Assembly: GCF_004006665.1 (NCBI RefSeq)
Contig: NZ_QOCL01000012.1
Location: 145,216 to 209,215, forward strand
Length of the DNA: 64,000 nt
From: Halobacteriovorax sp. HLS
GTDB lineage: Bacteria; Bdellovibrionota; Bacteriovoracia; Bacteriovoracales; Bacteriovoracaceae
Direction: 5' to 3'
Numbering within the stretch: the first letter of the stretch is position 1; every line of letters starts with the position of its first letter. This document shows positions 8,636-17,110 of this stretch, in pieces. The notes under the pieces were generated by a model that did no database searches, was not told the origin of the DNA, and saw only the letters and a program-made list of their open reading frames with translations. Both the position numbers and the translations under genes were made by a program.

Positions 8636-10231
8636 ATGAGAGTAGTTGATATTCAAGAAATGAAAGAGATAGAAAGATTAGCTGTAGAAGAGTATGGCTT
8701 TACAGAATCTTTAATTATTGAAAATGTCGGTATCCGTGGAGCTGACTTCATTGAAAAAACAATCCTTGATAAGATTGATTATGCTGGAGAAGTTGTTGTT
8801 CTAGTGGGTAGTGGAAATAATGCAGCTGATGGACTAGCAATCGCTAGAAACCTCGTTAATAAAGGTCATAGAGCAAGAGCATTTATTCTATTTCCAGATG
8901 ATGAAAAGTGTACTGAAGAGCAAGTTAAGCAAGTTAAACTTGCTCAAACTTACGGTGTGAGAATTAATGAAGTTAAAAACACCAACCAAATTCAAAGTTA
9001 TTTTAATGAAACACAAGACAGCTATATCGTTATTGATGCAGTCTTAGGAACAGGTTTTAAATTACCTCTTTCACAATACTTATTTGAAATATTTAACTGT
9101 GTAAACGATTCTGATGCAATCACTGTTGCAGTTGATATTCCGTCGGGGATAACGGCCAATGTAGGAGCTAAAAGCTCTGTAGCATTAGAAGCAGACTTTA
9201 CTTTAGCGATTGGACTTACTAAAACAGGTCACTATATCGATGAAGGAGCTAGGCATAGTGGTGAAGTTGTAACTCTCGACGTAGGATTACCTAGAGAACT
9301 ACTGGCGGGTGGTGATAAAGCACTTTTAAATGCTGAAACACTTTTTGGAGTATTTGGTCCTAGAAATAAATTTGCTCATAAGAATACATTTGGCCACACT
9401 CTTGTCCTTGGAGGGTCTCCAGGTCTCACAGGAGCCTGTATTATGGCCTCTTCAGGAGCGCTTAAAGTTGGTTCAGGTCTTGTCACTGCGGCAACGTGGA
9501 AGAGTAGCTACCATGAGCTTACATCGAGAATGATGCCAGAAGTAATGACTGGACTAATTCCTACAAAATCAAATGAAGTAGAAGATATTATTAAACAACT
9601 TGATCGTTACGATTCTGTTGTTATTGGACCAGGGCTCGGTACAGACTCTGAATCCAGAAAGGCCGTTCTACAAATATTAAATCACTTTCCTGGTCCAGTA
9701 GTTGTAGATGCTGATGCAATAAAAGTATTGAGTTTAGAAGAAGACTCAAATCTTCTTCACTCTAGAAAGTACCCAACAATATTCACTCCTCACATGGGTG
9801 AGTTTGCGCAATTTACTGGTGCAAGTATTGATGAAGTTCTACAAAGACCTATTGATTATCTAAAAGAAGTTGTAGATAGAACTAATAGCTGTTTCATTAT
9901 GAAAGGCCCATGTTCTTTTCTAGGCTTTCCTAACGGAGATGTGTACATCAACTATTACCCTAACGATGGAATGGCCACTGGTGGCTCTGGTGATGTTCTG
10001 GCAGGAATTCTTGGAGGTCTCTTGGCCCAAAGCCCTCTTGATAGAAAGCAATCCGGAATGTTTATGGATAAGAGTAGATTGTATCAAGCAGTTTGCTTAG
10101 GTGTTTCTGCACATACTATTGCAGGTAAGTATGCCGCCCAGAAAAATGGAGTAAGAGCAATGACTGCAGGTTCTATTGTTGAGAATCTAAGTGAAGCGTT
10201 TAAAGTATTAAGCGAAGAAGAAATATTTTAG
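8636..10231 (+). CDS. nnr: bifunctional NAD(P)HX epimerase / ADP- or ATP-dependent NAD(P)HX dehydratase
   Basis: This 531-residue fused protein (YjeF type) repairs hydrated NAD(P)H. The N-terminal epimerase half carries GSGNNAADGLAIAR (usual GNGNNGGDGL), VVIDAVLGTG and VAVDIPSG. The C-terminal kinase-like half carries GHTLVLGGSPGLTGA, VVIGPGLG, VVVDADA, TPHMGEF and the GMATGGSGDVLAG ligand-binding Asp motif. The fusion is the common bacterial form. In the epimerase phosphate loop two of the usual glycines are alanines, a conservative change. It lies between pdxJ and tsaE, a neighbourhood seen in many genomes. Confidence 0.95.
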   Translation: MRVVDIQEMKEIERLAVEEYGFTESLIIENVGIRGADFIEKTILDKIDYAGEVVVLVGSGNNAADGLAIARNLVNKGHRARAFILFPDDEKCTEEQVKQVKLAQTYGVRINEVKNTNQIQSYFNETQDSYIVIDAVLGTGFKLPLSQYLFEIFNCVNDSDAITVAVDIPSGITANVGAKSSVALEADFTLAIGLTKTGHYIDEGARHSGEVVTLDVGLPRELLAGGDKALLNAETLFGVFGPRNKFAHKNTFGHTLVLGGSPGLTGACIMASSGALKVGSGLVTAATWKSSYHELTSRMMPEVMTGLIPTKSNEVEDIIKQLDRYDSVVIGPGLGTDSESRKAVLQILNHFPGPVVVDADAIKVLSLEEDSNLLHSRKYPTIFTPHMGEFAQFTGASIDEVLQRPIDYLKEVVDRTNSCFIMKGPCSFLGFPNGDVYINYYPNDGMATGGSGDVLAGILGGLLAQSPLDRKQSGMFMDKSRLYQAVCLGVSAHTIAGKYAAQKNGVRAMTAGSIVENLSEAFKVLSEEEIF

Positions 10232-10239
10232 AGATAATT

Positions 10240-10686
10240 ATGCAACTAAAAGTTTGGGAAGATGTAAATGAAAGTGATTTGCCAAGTGTTGTTGAACAAC
10301 TAAAGTCTTCAATAAATAAACCTTGCGCTATAATTCTATCTGGCCCTGTGGGTGCAGGAAAAACAACTTTAACTAAAGAGTTTATCACTGAAGATGATGG
10401 AGTCTGTTCTCCTACATATTCAATCATTAATGAATCCGGATCATATGCTCATGCTGACTTCTATCGACTAGAAAGTCCTGAAGAAGTTGTTCACTTAGAA
10501 CTTTCCCTGTACCTAGAAGACAAAGATTACTTTTTAATCGAATGGGGAAGAGAATTTGTTAAAGAAATTCAAAGAAATATTGATCATGATTGGTCTCTTT
10601 ATGAGCTAGATATTTCGATAAATCCAAAAAAATCAGAGAATGAAACGACTTCTAGTAGAAGACTCGTTCTGTCAGAGATTAAATAA
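10240..10686 (+). CDS. tsaE: tRNA t6A biosynthesis ATPase TsaE
   Basis: This 148-residue P-loop protein works with TsaB and TsaD in threonylcarbamoyladenosine formation on ANN-decoding tRNAs. The Walker A is GPVGAGKTT near residues 35-43, followed by the typical SPTYSIINE switch, HADFYRLES and the IEWGREF motif. Length and order match TsaE. It starts 8 bp after nnr and is the last gene of the run that begins at cdaA. No strong terminator follows, only a 6-bp stem at 10807-10821. Confidence 0.95.
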   Translation: MQLKVWEDVNESDLPSVVEQLKSSINKPCAIILSGPVGAGKTTLTKEFITEDDGVCSPTYSIINESGSYAHADFYRLESPEEVVHLELSLYLEDKDYFLIEWGREFVKEIQRNIDHDWSLYELDISINPKKSENETTSSRRLVLSEIK

Positions 10687-11100
10687 ATTTTCTACTTTCA
10701 ACTACTTGAGATTTTGGACTGGGTAATTATTTCCGAGTATTTTCCTAAAGTTTTTCTATCATTTTCAAACAAGGAAATCTTAAGGAAAAAGTAAGTTCCC
10801 GAGAAAAAGAGTCTAACTCTTCAAATTTATTGGGCCAATCAGTAAAGAAAACTCAAGTATTTCTAAATTTCTGAAATTAAAGAAAAAAAGGCTATTTTTT
10901 AATGAGAAATCGTATTGACTTTAGAGGCCCTAACTTGTCATACTATTTTACGTAGAAAAGATTATTAATTTTAATCTTGAGCTACGGGGAAGCACTGGAC
11001 GCGACCCAGACAGCACACACAAGTAACTTTTTATGAACTTGTACTTTGCAACTAAAACCGGCTTAAACGCTTTAATTGGATTTTTTATGGAGGAAGACCA
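10687..11100. other. 414-bp intergenic region with iscR promoter and a possible structured leader
   Basis: The first 220 bp are AT-rich with one weak hairpin (AAGAGT/ACTCTT, 10807-10821) that might end the cdaA operon. The promoter of the iscR-like gene is at 10915-10944. The roughly 145-nt leader that follows contains a locally G+C-rich patch (10981-11013) with a CTGG/CCAG stem. A second 6-bp stem, ACAAGT/ACTTGT, is at 11019-11024 and 11037-11042. I see no coding potential and do not recognise the fold as any riboswitch. Confidence 0.5.
10915..10944 (+). promoter_or_regulatory. putative sigma-70 promoter of the iscR-iscS operon
   Basis: TTGACT (10915-10920) and CATACT (10939-10944) are separated by 18 bp, giving 5/6 matches to each consensus box. 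This places transcription start near 10951 and leaves a leader of about 150 nt. Confidence 0.65.
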
Positions 11101-11640
11101 ATGAGACTCACTTCTAAAGGACGCTACGCTGTAAGAGCGATGCTAGACTTAACAACTCACTCAAACGGAAACCCTGTTCGTTTACAGGAAATTTCACAAA
11201 GACAGAACATTTCACTGCACTACTTAGAGCAACTTTTCAGAAAGCTTAGAAATGGGCAATCAGTAAAGTCTGTAAGAGGACCAGGTGGTGGTTACGTACT
11301 TGCTAGAAGCATGGACCAAATCACTATTAAGGATATTCTTGACTGTGTAGGTGAGAATATTAATCCTGCTAAGGATATCTTAGGAACTGAAGCAGAATCA
11401 GCTTCTACAGTTGAATTTCACCTGTCTAAGAACTACTTTCAAAATCTTGGTTTGATTATGAGAGAGTACTTGTCAACAACTTCACTTGGTGATCTAATGC
11501 GTAAAGCTAAAGACATTGAAATTGAAGCAAAGACGGAAGAAACAACTGCTCAGGTTGAAGTAGCACCAGCTGCTCAAGTTGAATCAACAATTGGTATGAC
11601 TTCCGCAATTAGGAACCCAATTGGCGAGATTAATCAATAA
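11101..11640 (+). CDS. Rrf2/IscR-family regulator lacking the Fe-S cysteine cluster
   Basis: This 179-residue protein has the Rrf2 winged helix-turn-helix complete (RLTSKGRYAVRAMLDL, then the LRNGQSVKSVRGPGGGYVLAR wing). Its position directly before iscS is that of iscR. However, the loop that in IscR carries three cysteines and a histidine holding a [2Fe-2S] cluster reads INPAKDILGTEAESASTVEF, with no cysteine at all. The only Cys is in DCVGE. A low-complexity tail rich in E, A and T follows. It therefore probably binds DNA without sensing Fe-S status in the classical way. A GGAGG ribosome site is at 11091-11095. iscS overlaps its 3' end by 20 bp. Confidence 0.85.
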   Translation: MRLTSKGRYAVRAMLDLTTHSNGNPVRLQEISQRQNISLHYLEQLFRKLRNGQSVKSVRGPGGGYVLARSMDQITIKDILDCVGENINPAKDILGTEAESASTVEFHLSKNYFQNLGLIMREYLSTTSLGDLMRKAKDIEIEAKTEETTAQVEVAPAAQVESTIGMTSAIRNPIGEINQ

Positions 11641-12793
11641 TAGATATTACTTTGATTATAATGCAACATCCCCGTTAGCGAGCTCTGTAAAACAGTGGCT
11701 CCCTAACGGGGATTTGTTATTTGCAAACCCTTCTTCTATCCATTCTTCTGGAAAGAAAACGAAAAAGTTCATTAATGAAACTCGAAATTATCTCTACGAG
11801 ATTTTCTCACTAAATAAATCTGAATATAAACTATTCTTTCACTCTGGCGCTACTGAAGCGATCAATTCAATTCTTAAAGGATTTGCCCAAAAAGCTTATG
11901 CTAGTAACGAGCGAGTTCACCTTATTCATTCAACGGTTGATCACAGTTGTGTTTTCAACCTTAAAAATGAATTGGAGCTCTATGGTCATGGTGTTATTCA
12001 ATTCAACGTTGACTCATCTGGAGACTACGAGCTTGAAGCACTCATTGATCAAATTAACTCTGTCTCAACTCAAAGTATTTTGAACTTTACGTGGGTCAAT
12101 AATGAGACGGGAGTTGTATGGCCACTAGATGCTTTAAAAGAAATTAAAGAAAGAACTAATTGTTTCATTCATGTAGATGCAGTTCAATCTGTTGGAAAAA
12201 TTTCTAATTGGACAGAGCTATCTTCCTATGCAGATGCATATACTTTCTCAGGTCATAAATTTGGTTCTTTGAAAGGTATAGGTTTTTCTTTTTTAAAAGA
12301 AGATCTTCCTTTTTGCTCTATGATTAGGGGAGGAGGACAACAAGATGGTCTACGTTCAGGTACAGAAAATACATATGGTATCTACTCTCTCAAATTAGCT
12401 TTAGAAGAAATTGTAGAAGCTAATTCTTTTGAGGAATTAACTTTGGCAAAGAGCTATATTGAAAATGAATTAACTTCTCTTTTAAATTCTAAAACGAGTG
12501 TTATAGGCTCTAAAGCAAAGAATAGAAATTCAAATACTCTATCTATTTTACTTCCAGGTTATAAAGCCGATATCTTAATTACAGCATTTGATTTAGCTAA
12601 AATGGATGTTAGCTCTGGTTCTGCTTGCTCATCAGGCGCAGTTCTTCCTAGTAGGGTTTTAATGGCAATGGGTGTGAGTGAAGAAGATGCTAAGAGCGCA
12701 ATAAGATTTTCATTCGCACATGATATGACTCTTGAACAGGCCAAAGAGTATACACCTATTATTTCAAAAGTCCTAAAACGTTTTATAAAATAA
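11621..12793 (+). CDS. iscS: cysteine desulfurase (IscS/NifS type), TTG start
   Basis: This 390-residue PLP enzyme takes sulfur from cysteine for Fe-S and thio-modification pathways. YFDYNATSPLA at 10-20, SGATEAIN, VDHS (His108), HVDAVQS, the Schiff-base Lys213 in SGHK, RSGTEN and the mobile-loop SSGSACSSG with persulfide Cys336 are present. No ATG lies before the conserved YFDYNATSP core. TTG at 11621 gives the expected nine-residue lead and has AGGAA six bases upstream, so I take it. It overlaps the regulator gene by 20 bp in another frame. No iscU or scaffold gene is visible next to it. Confidence 0.92.
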   Translation: MARLINNRYYFDYNATSPLASSVKQWLPNGDLLFANPSSIHSSGKKTKKFINETRNYLYEIFSLNKSEYKLFFHSGATEAINSILKGFAQKAYASNERVHLIHSTVDHSCVFNLKNELELYGHGVIQFNVDSSGDYELEALIDQINSVSTQSILNFTWVNNETGVVWPLDALKEIKERTNCFIHVDAVQSVGKISNWTELSSYADAYTFSGHKFGSLKGIGFSFLKEDLPFCSMIRGGGQQDGLRSGTENTYGIYSLKLALEEIVEANSFEELTLAKSYIENELTSLLNSKTSVIGSKAKNRNSNTLSILLPGYKADILITAFDLAKMDVSSGSACSSGAVLPSRVLMAMGVSEEDAKSAIRFSFAHDMTLEQAKEYTPIISKVLKRFIK

Positions 12794-12840
12794 TTCATAA
12801 TCCACCTCTATAAGGCTGGTTTCAGCTTTGGAATCTTGCT

Positions 12841-12862
12841 TTCGCCTTGCTAGAGAGGCGAA
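12841..12862. other. 7-bp hairpin between iscS and HU
   Basis: TTCGCCT (12841-12847) and AGGCGAA (12856-12862) form a perfect stem with an 8-nt loop. It is followed by an A-tract rather than a T-tract on the + strand, so it is not a canonical intrinsic terminator for iscS. It could stabilise the 3' end or act as an unusual terminator. Confidence 0.4.
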
Positions 12863-12970
12863 TCATAAAAAAAAAATAAAAAAAGCTTTAAATAAAGGAC
12901 TTAAGGGGTTGCCATTCAATATTTTTCGATTCAACATATACTTAACATATAAATTTGTACGGAGGCATTT

Positions 12971-13249
12971 ATGAACAAGAAAGAACTATTAGAAGCAATT
13001 CTTAAGAACAAAGAACTAGAAGGAATGACTAAAAAAGACGCTGAGCTTTTCCTTAACACAACTATTGATACAATCAAGAAAACTGTTAAAAAAGGTGAAG
13101 ACGTTTCTTTAATCGGTTTCGGATCTTTTTCTAAAGTAAAAAGAGCAGCTAGAATGGGTGTAAATCCTGCAACTGGTGAGAAGATTAAAATTAAAGCAAA
13201 AACTCTTCCAAAATTTAAGCCAGGTAAAGCTTGGAAAGATATGTTCTAA
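12971..13249 (+). CDS. hup: DNA-binding protein HU
   Basis: This 92-residue protein has the standard HU/IHF length and fold. It begins MNKKELLEAI, has GFGSFSKVKRAARMGVNPATGE with the DNA-clamping beta-arm, and ends in the basic KFKPGKAWKDMF helix. The NPATGE arm tip is that of HU rather than IHF. A GGAGG ribosome site lies seven bases before the ATG. A TATACT box at 12937-12942 is a possible -10, though no -35 sits at ideal spacing (TTCAAT at 16 bp). An intrinsic terminator follows. Confidence 0.95.
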   Translation: MNKKELLEAILKNKELEGMTKKDAELFLNTTIDTIKKTVKKGEDVSLIGFGSFSKVKRAARMGVNPATGEKIKIKAKTLPKFKPGKAWKDMF

Positions 13250-13279
13250 TTTTGGTTTTACCAATTTAGAATATCGTAG

Positions 13280-13304
13280 AGGGCCATTTATTGGCCCTTT
13301 TTTT
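13280..13304 (+). terminator. intrinsic terminator of the HU gene
   Basis: AGGGCCA (13280-13286) and TGGCCCT (13292-13298) form a 7-bp G+C-rich stem with a 5-nt loop, followed by a run of seven T. It reaches into the last codon of the convergent gene. Confidence 0.92.
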
Positions 13305-13716
13305 ATTGTTCAATAAATTTTTCAATATTTGTTACACACGTATCAACATCTTTATAAAACTGTTTTGTTATCTCATTACGTGGCGTTGATAGTTCACTTT
13401 CTTTCGTTACTATAAAATAGCAAAGTCCCGGATACGACTCTTGAACTCCTGCGAGTCGTAGATAGCTTCCTTCTGTATTAAACTCTTTAACATTACTAAA
13501 CTTAAAATTTGCCCTTAGAGCACACTTCGTTTCAGTTCCAGGAATATCTTTACACTTAAAAGAGTTGAACTCTATTTTGTAATTTCCCGTACACCATACT
13601 TTTTCACAAGCAAGATCCAGGTTCTTTAGAAGAGCGCTCTCTTGTTGAGGTGTTAAAGTGAATGCAAAGCTGCTATTGGCCAAAAGAATTAAAAGTAGAG
13701 TTGTTAGATGTTTCAT
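13303..13716 (-). CDS. small exported protein of unknown function
   Basis: From the ATG at 13716 (GAGG six bases upstream) the product has 137 residues with a clear Sec signal peptide, MKHLTTLLLILLANSSFAF, cleaved after SFA. An ATG six codons earlier would sit inside the upstream gene and has no ribosome site. The mature part holds six cysteines (CEKVWCTGNYK, FKCK, TKCALR, LCYF, TCVTN), an even number that could form three disulfides in the periplasm. It begins one base after the stop of the lysozyme-fold candidate lipoprotein, so the two form an operon and it may be its partner or inhibitor. I recognise no family. Confidence 0.75.
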   Translation of the reverse strand: MKHLTTLLLILLANSSFAFTLTPQQESALLKNLDLACEKVWCTGNYKIEFNSFKCKDIPGTETKCALRANFKFSNVKEFNTEGSYLRLAGVQESYPGLCYFIVTKESELSTPRNEITKQFYKDVDTCVTNIEKFIEQ

Positions 13717-13717
13717 A

Positions 13718-14917
13718 TTATTCCTCGTTAACACATGTAATTAGTTTTTTTAGGTTTAGACCAGTTGAATTTTGAAGTGGACCAAAGTGGTTATAGGCAT
13801 AACTTGCATAAAACCATGGTGTCACACATCTATTTTGCGACTCTTCGATTCCTGCTATTGTGTAATTATCTGGATGAGTTCTTTTTTTCTCATCTGTATT
13901 TACCTGAATTGCAAAAGTTTGAATGATCTTATTCACCCCACAAAATGCATTCATGCCTTGAAAGGAGCTGCCAAAGATTCTTATTAAATTATCTTGTTGT
14001 TCATTGGTGTTGATATTTGAGTCAGGATATATATCATTCCACTGGTATATACATGGATATATATTTCCTGATGAGTTGGGCGTAAATTGGTAGAGACCTA
14101 TATTTAATCTACTTGCCAAATCTTGATACGGATCTTCATAGAATTTTACGCCAAGAGGTTTATTGTAGTCTCGTGGAGAGTACTCTTTGGATACATTATA
14201 GGAACTACTGGTATCTGCACTCGTTAGTGATTCCGTGTAGGCTAAACACCCCATAAATTTAGACCAAACCTTTACGAGCTCAACTTTTGCTTCTTTACTA
14301 GAATCAAAAATAGTTTTATTTCTCAATAGGTTTACTCTCTTTTCAAAAATATTTAACTCATCTATCACTTCTTGATCTGGAACTTTTGATTCTTTGATTG
14401 TTGCCGCAAGTGAAGTTGAAGTACTGTGACAAAGCTCTGCATGTGCGAGACCGGAGTAACTATGTTCTGAAAGAAGTCGAGGCACAGAGTAGTATGGTGC
14501 GAGAGTCTCTACTCTTGGTTTCATATTAAAGAGAAAGCTATCAATATAGAAAGTAACATATGAAGAGAAGATATCTTTTGGATCTAAAAGAGTAGACGGT
14601 TTGTCAGCATAGCTCTCTTCGCTCGAATCTCTTTTAATTGTAAATTCAGATTTATGATATTGTGGCTCCAACTCTTGAATAAGAAAGTTTAAAACAGATG
14701 TATCAAGCTCATTGTATTCTAATTCAACAGTATTAAAACCATCAACTGAATTACCTGGATCAATTACTGGTGGAGGCTCAATCGGTTTAGGAGGATCCAC
14801 TGGTTCGGTAGGAATAATAGGATCAATTATTCCTTGTTCTGGTGGAGCTACGTCATCTGAGTTTGATGAGCACGAACATAGGATGAGCAGAGTTAGTGTT
14901 AATAGAGTTATCTTCAT
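13718..14917 (-). CDS. lipoprotein with a lysozyme/transglycosylase-like domain (candidate)
   Basis: The 399-residue precursor has a lipobox (LILCSC, Cys14 or 16) and a proline-rich tether (about 25-55). The remaining part is shared with the exported protein at 23870-25027: APYYSVPR, CLAYTESLTSADTSSS, KP-GVKFYEDPYQD, LNIGLYQFTPNSSGNI, NAFCGVNK, CVTPW and YAYNHFGPL. The pairing of an ES motif (Glu229) with IGLYQFTP about 45 residues later resembles the E-S and GLMQ-MP motifs of lysozyme-fold transglycosylases, so I infer a wall-cleaving enzyme with Glu229 as the candidate acid. The family is not one I can name. It is co-transcribed with a small cysteine-rich exported protein downstream. Confidence 0.65.
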   Translation of the reverse strand: MKITLLTLTLLILCSCSSNSDDVAPPEQGIIDPIIPTEPVDPPKPIEPPPVIDPGNSVDGFNTVELEYNELDTSVLNFLIQELEPQYHKSEFTIKRDSSEESYADKPSTLLDPKDIFSSYVTFYIDSFLFNMKPRVETLAPYYSVPRLLSEHSYSGLAHAELCHSTSTSLAATIKESKVPDQEVIDELNIFEKRVNLLRNKTIFDSSKEAKVELVKVWSKFMGCLAYTESLTSADTSSSYNVSKEYSPRDYNKPLGVKFYEDPYQDLASRLNIGLYQFTPNSSGNIYPCIYQWNDIYPDSNINTNEQQDNLIRIFGSSFQGMNAFCGVNKIIQTFAIQVNTDEKKRTHPDNYTIAGIEESQNRCVTPWFYASYAYNHFGPLQNSTGLNLKKLITCVNEE

Positions 14918-15053
14918 TCTAATTAGGTAGCAACTTTGGAATAAAATGTATCTATGATTGTAAAATTAACCATTTGAATATGCTTATTTCGCAAGTAGTA
15001 ATTCTTAAGTGAACCTTAATTAAGTAGCTATTATCACGTTCATTTCGTAATAT

Positions 15054-15083
15054 TTGTTGACTCTACGTTTGATTCTCTATAAA
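15054..15083 (+). promoter_or_regulatory. putative promoter of the exported-protein gene at 15125
   Basis: TATAAA (15078-15083) has TTGTTG 18 bp upstream (15054-15059), or TTGACT at the shorter spacing of 15 bp (15057-15062). Start of transcription would be near 15090, 35 nt before the ATG. Confidence 0.5.
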
Positions 15084-15124
15084 AAGGCCCTGCACACTAA
15101 ATTCACACTCTTAAGGAGAGATAA

Positions 15125-15850
15125 ATGAGACAATTATTCTTAGTATTAATCCTATTTTGCACGACTTCACTCGTTGAGGCCCGTAACGTAAACCCACGCC
15201 ACAAATTAACAATAACAATGCACAACTTTGTTCTTCAGACTCAGGTTGGACAGGCCATACACAGTGAATTAATGCACTACTTTCCGAAGTTTGATTATCG
15301 CTATGGTTGTACAAGTGGAGATGTTGAAAACTCAAATTGTCCTTATAGAAAAGCATTTAAGGTTGGATCAAATTCAATAATTATCCATCCTGACTTTCAT
15401 GCATCTTCAAATGAGTACCTTTCTTGGATTATGGTTCAGGCGATGGCAAAAATGGTTTATATAGAAAAATATGAACTGAAAAAATATTCAAGATTAAATG
15501 TTGTTGAAGTTGAGCAACTTGTATTTCTACAGGCGCAACAATATTGGGAAGAGCTTAGACCGCCAATGAGTAGAGATCTTGATTATTATAATACTTACTC
15601 TGACTATAGCAATATCGGTCAAATCGCACGCGCTTTAGATTTATCAGTTCTTGCTTTTTCAAGAGCATTTAATAGAAGTCCAAGTCATTTCTTCTTTTTT
15701 AATAAAGTGGCCGCAAGAGCAGCCAAGAAAGATGGAATTACTTCATCTGCTTCTGACATTATTTCAGGAAATTATTCAGATGAAGAAAAAGAAATTGCTA
15801 AGATGATCATTGTTGATCTTCATCACGATTTAGAAAGACTTGTTAAGTAG
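15125..15850 (+). CDS. exported protein of unknown function
   Basis: This 241-residue precursor has a Sec signal peptide (MRQLFLVLILFCTTSLVEA, cleavage near residue 19) and AAGGAGAG before the ATG. The mature part shows a FDYRYGCTSGD...NCPYRKAFKVG segment with one cysteine pair. It continues into a mostly helical region with many aromatic residues and ends in a charged helix (DLHHDLERLVK). The HSELMHYF and HPDFHASSNEYLSW segments carry several histidines, but I see no recognised metal motif such as HExxH. No family is recognised. It converges with the next gene with a 2-bp gap. Confidence 0.75.
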   Translation: MRQLFLVLILFCTTSLVEARNVNPRHKLTITMHNFVLQTQVGQAIHSELMHYFPKFDYRYGCTSGDVENSNCPYRKAFKVGSNSIIIHPDFHASSNEYLSWIMVQAMAKMVYIEKYELKKYSRLNVVEVEQLVFLQAQQYWEELRPPMSRDLDYYNTYSDYSNIGQIARALDLSVLAFSRAFNRSPSHFFFFNKVAARAAKKDGITSSASDIISGNYSDEEKEIAKMIIVDLHHDLERLVK

Positions 15851-15852
15851 TT

Positions 15853-16911
15853 TTACATTGCTATAAAAATTGTATCGCCTTCGATACGTATTGAGTCTTC
15901 TTCTAAGAATAGCTTAAGTAACATTAAAGTCAGACTTTTCGCAGGAATTCCTGCGAAAGTTGCTTTCTTTATATCAAGCTTTATTAAATCTTCTGCGACG
16001 ATATACTCAATTAGTCCTCTTACTTTTAAATTAAAGTGAAAGATGATCTTTATTTTTGCTCTAATTGAGACATTGCTATTTTCAATCTCTACTCGTAGAT
16101 TCTTTATATCTTCTAAATCTATAAGTGCCTTATCATCTTTACTATGAGGGTTTACTCGCTGCTTTGTATTTTTGAACTCACTAAAGCCATCGAGGTAAAT
16201 AAAAGATTTCTCAAAGCAGCCTTCTAATAGCTCAAGTTGATTAAATCTTTTGGAAATTCCATTATTACAATATGCTTTAAAGATATTCACCTGGGTCAAT
16301 TGACCGTCAGATGTAAATACGGCCTTATCGCTATTTAGTTCAATACTGGCCGGGCTTATAGTGGTGCTAAAGTTTGCGGCCTTCATATTTAGTGACTCAT
16401 TAATAAAGTGAACGACTTTTGAGTTCACTTCTCCATTTTTCATACAAACAATATCAATATCTGTGGAAGAGTCACCTTGTGGATCACAATGTCCTCTAAA
16501 TTCATTTGCGCTTACACTGGTTTGATCAATTTTAATTTTTACATGTGGAATATCGAAGCTCATTTCTTCTTTTCCGAAATTGATTTGAGCATTTTCAATT
16601 TTTAAGTCATCTAGGGCAATAAGAGGGTTATCGTTTTCTAACTTAGTAGAGTACTTAAGAATTGAGGCCTTGGCCTTAAATATATTTTCATGGATTGTTA
16701 CATTTGCATCAATGACTTCATTTTTGTTAGAGGCCTCAAATGCATTGCCATTATATTCTATATACAATTTAGTTGCTTTAAGTTCACCTTGGACCAGTTT
16801 ATTTACTTTGGAGGTATGTACATTCAAGTCACTGATTTGGAAGATATCCCTTAATGCGTAGGAGTTAAAACAGATAATAAAACTAAGAATATAAAAAGAG
16901 TACTGCTTCAT
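15853..16911 (-). CDS. exported beta-rich protein of unknown function
   Basis: This is about 352 residues from the ATG at 16911, which places the signal peptide MKQYSFYILSFIICFNSYA at the very N terminus. An ATG four codons earlier (16923) is also possible, and neither has a good ribosome site. The mature protein is dominated by alternating short hydrophobic and polar stretches with many IxIxN and KxxIENAQINFGKEEMSF-type strands, suggesting a repetitive beta-structure such as an AsmA- or LptA-like lipid-handling fold. That suggestion rests on pattern only. Three cysteines cluster at CDPQGDSSTDIDIVC. No family is recognised. Confidence 0.7.
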   Translation of the reverse strand: MKQYSFYILSFIICFNSYALRDIFQISDLNVHTSKVNKLVQGELKATKLYIEYNGNAFEASNKNEVIDANVTIHENIFKAKASILKYSTKLENDNPLIALDDLKIENAQINFGKEEMSFDIPHVKIKIDQTSVSANEFRGHCDPQGDSSTDIDIVCMKNGEVNSKVVHFINESLNMKAANFSTTISPASIELNSDKAVFTSDGQLTQVNIFKAYCNNGISKRFNQLELLEGCFEKSFIYLDGFSEFKNTKQRVNPHSKDDKALIDLEDIKNLRVEIENSNVSIRAKIKIIFHFNLKVRGLIEYIVAEDLIKLDIKKATFAGIPAKSLTLMLLKLFLEEDSIRIEGDTIFIAM

Positions 16912-17070
16912 TGCAAAATCCATTTTGTAATAAGTAAGTTAGACAATAATTAGAACATTCTTCAGTGAGTATTTGAAGATAATTGTTCTTACTTTTGTCT
17001 GCCTTTGTGTGCAGTGACAATTTAATAGTCAGCTAGGCTTTTCTAACTTATTGAAAATAGGCTTAATGAG

Positions 17071-17086
17071 TGGCACCTAGCTTGCT
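17071..17086 (+). promoter_or_regulatory. sigma-54 promoter of the small exported protein gene
   Basis: TGGCAC-N5-TTGCT with GG at 17072-17073 and GC at 17084-17085 (GG-N10-GC spacing) is an exact match to the -24/-12 consensus. Start of transcription would be near 17097, giving a 14-nt leader that just contains the ribosome site of the gene starting at 17111. Confidence 0.8.
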
Positions 17087-17110
17087 CTATAGAGTGTGGG
17101 CGAGGTGCAA

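Noticed and set aside
10981..11100. Possible c-di-GMP (GEMM) riboswitch before iscR
   Set aside because: GGACGCG recalls one GEMM element, but the tetraloop-receptor helix and the paired second stem are missing and the order is wrong.
12841..12862. Hairpin after iscS as an intrinsic terminator
   Set aside because: The downstream tract is A-rich, not T-rich, on the coding strand; listed only as a hairpin.
17096..17110. Upstream GTG start for the exported protein at 17111
   Set aside because: It sits at the predicted sigma-54 transcription start, has no ribosome site and would push the signal peptide inward.
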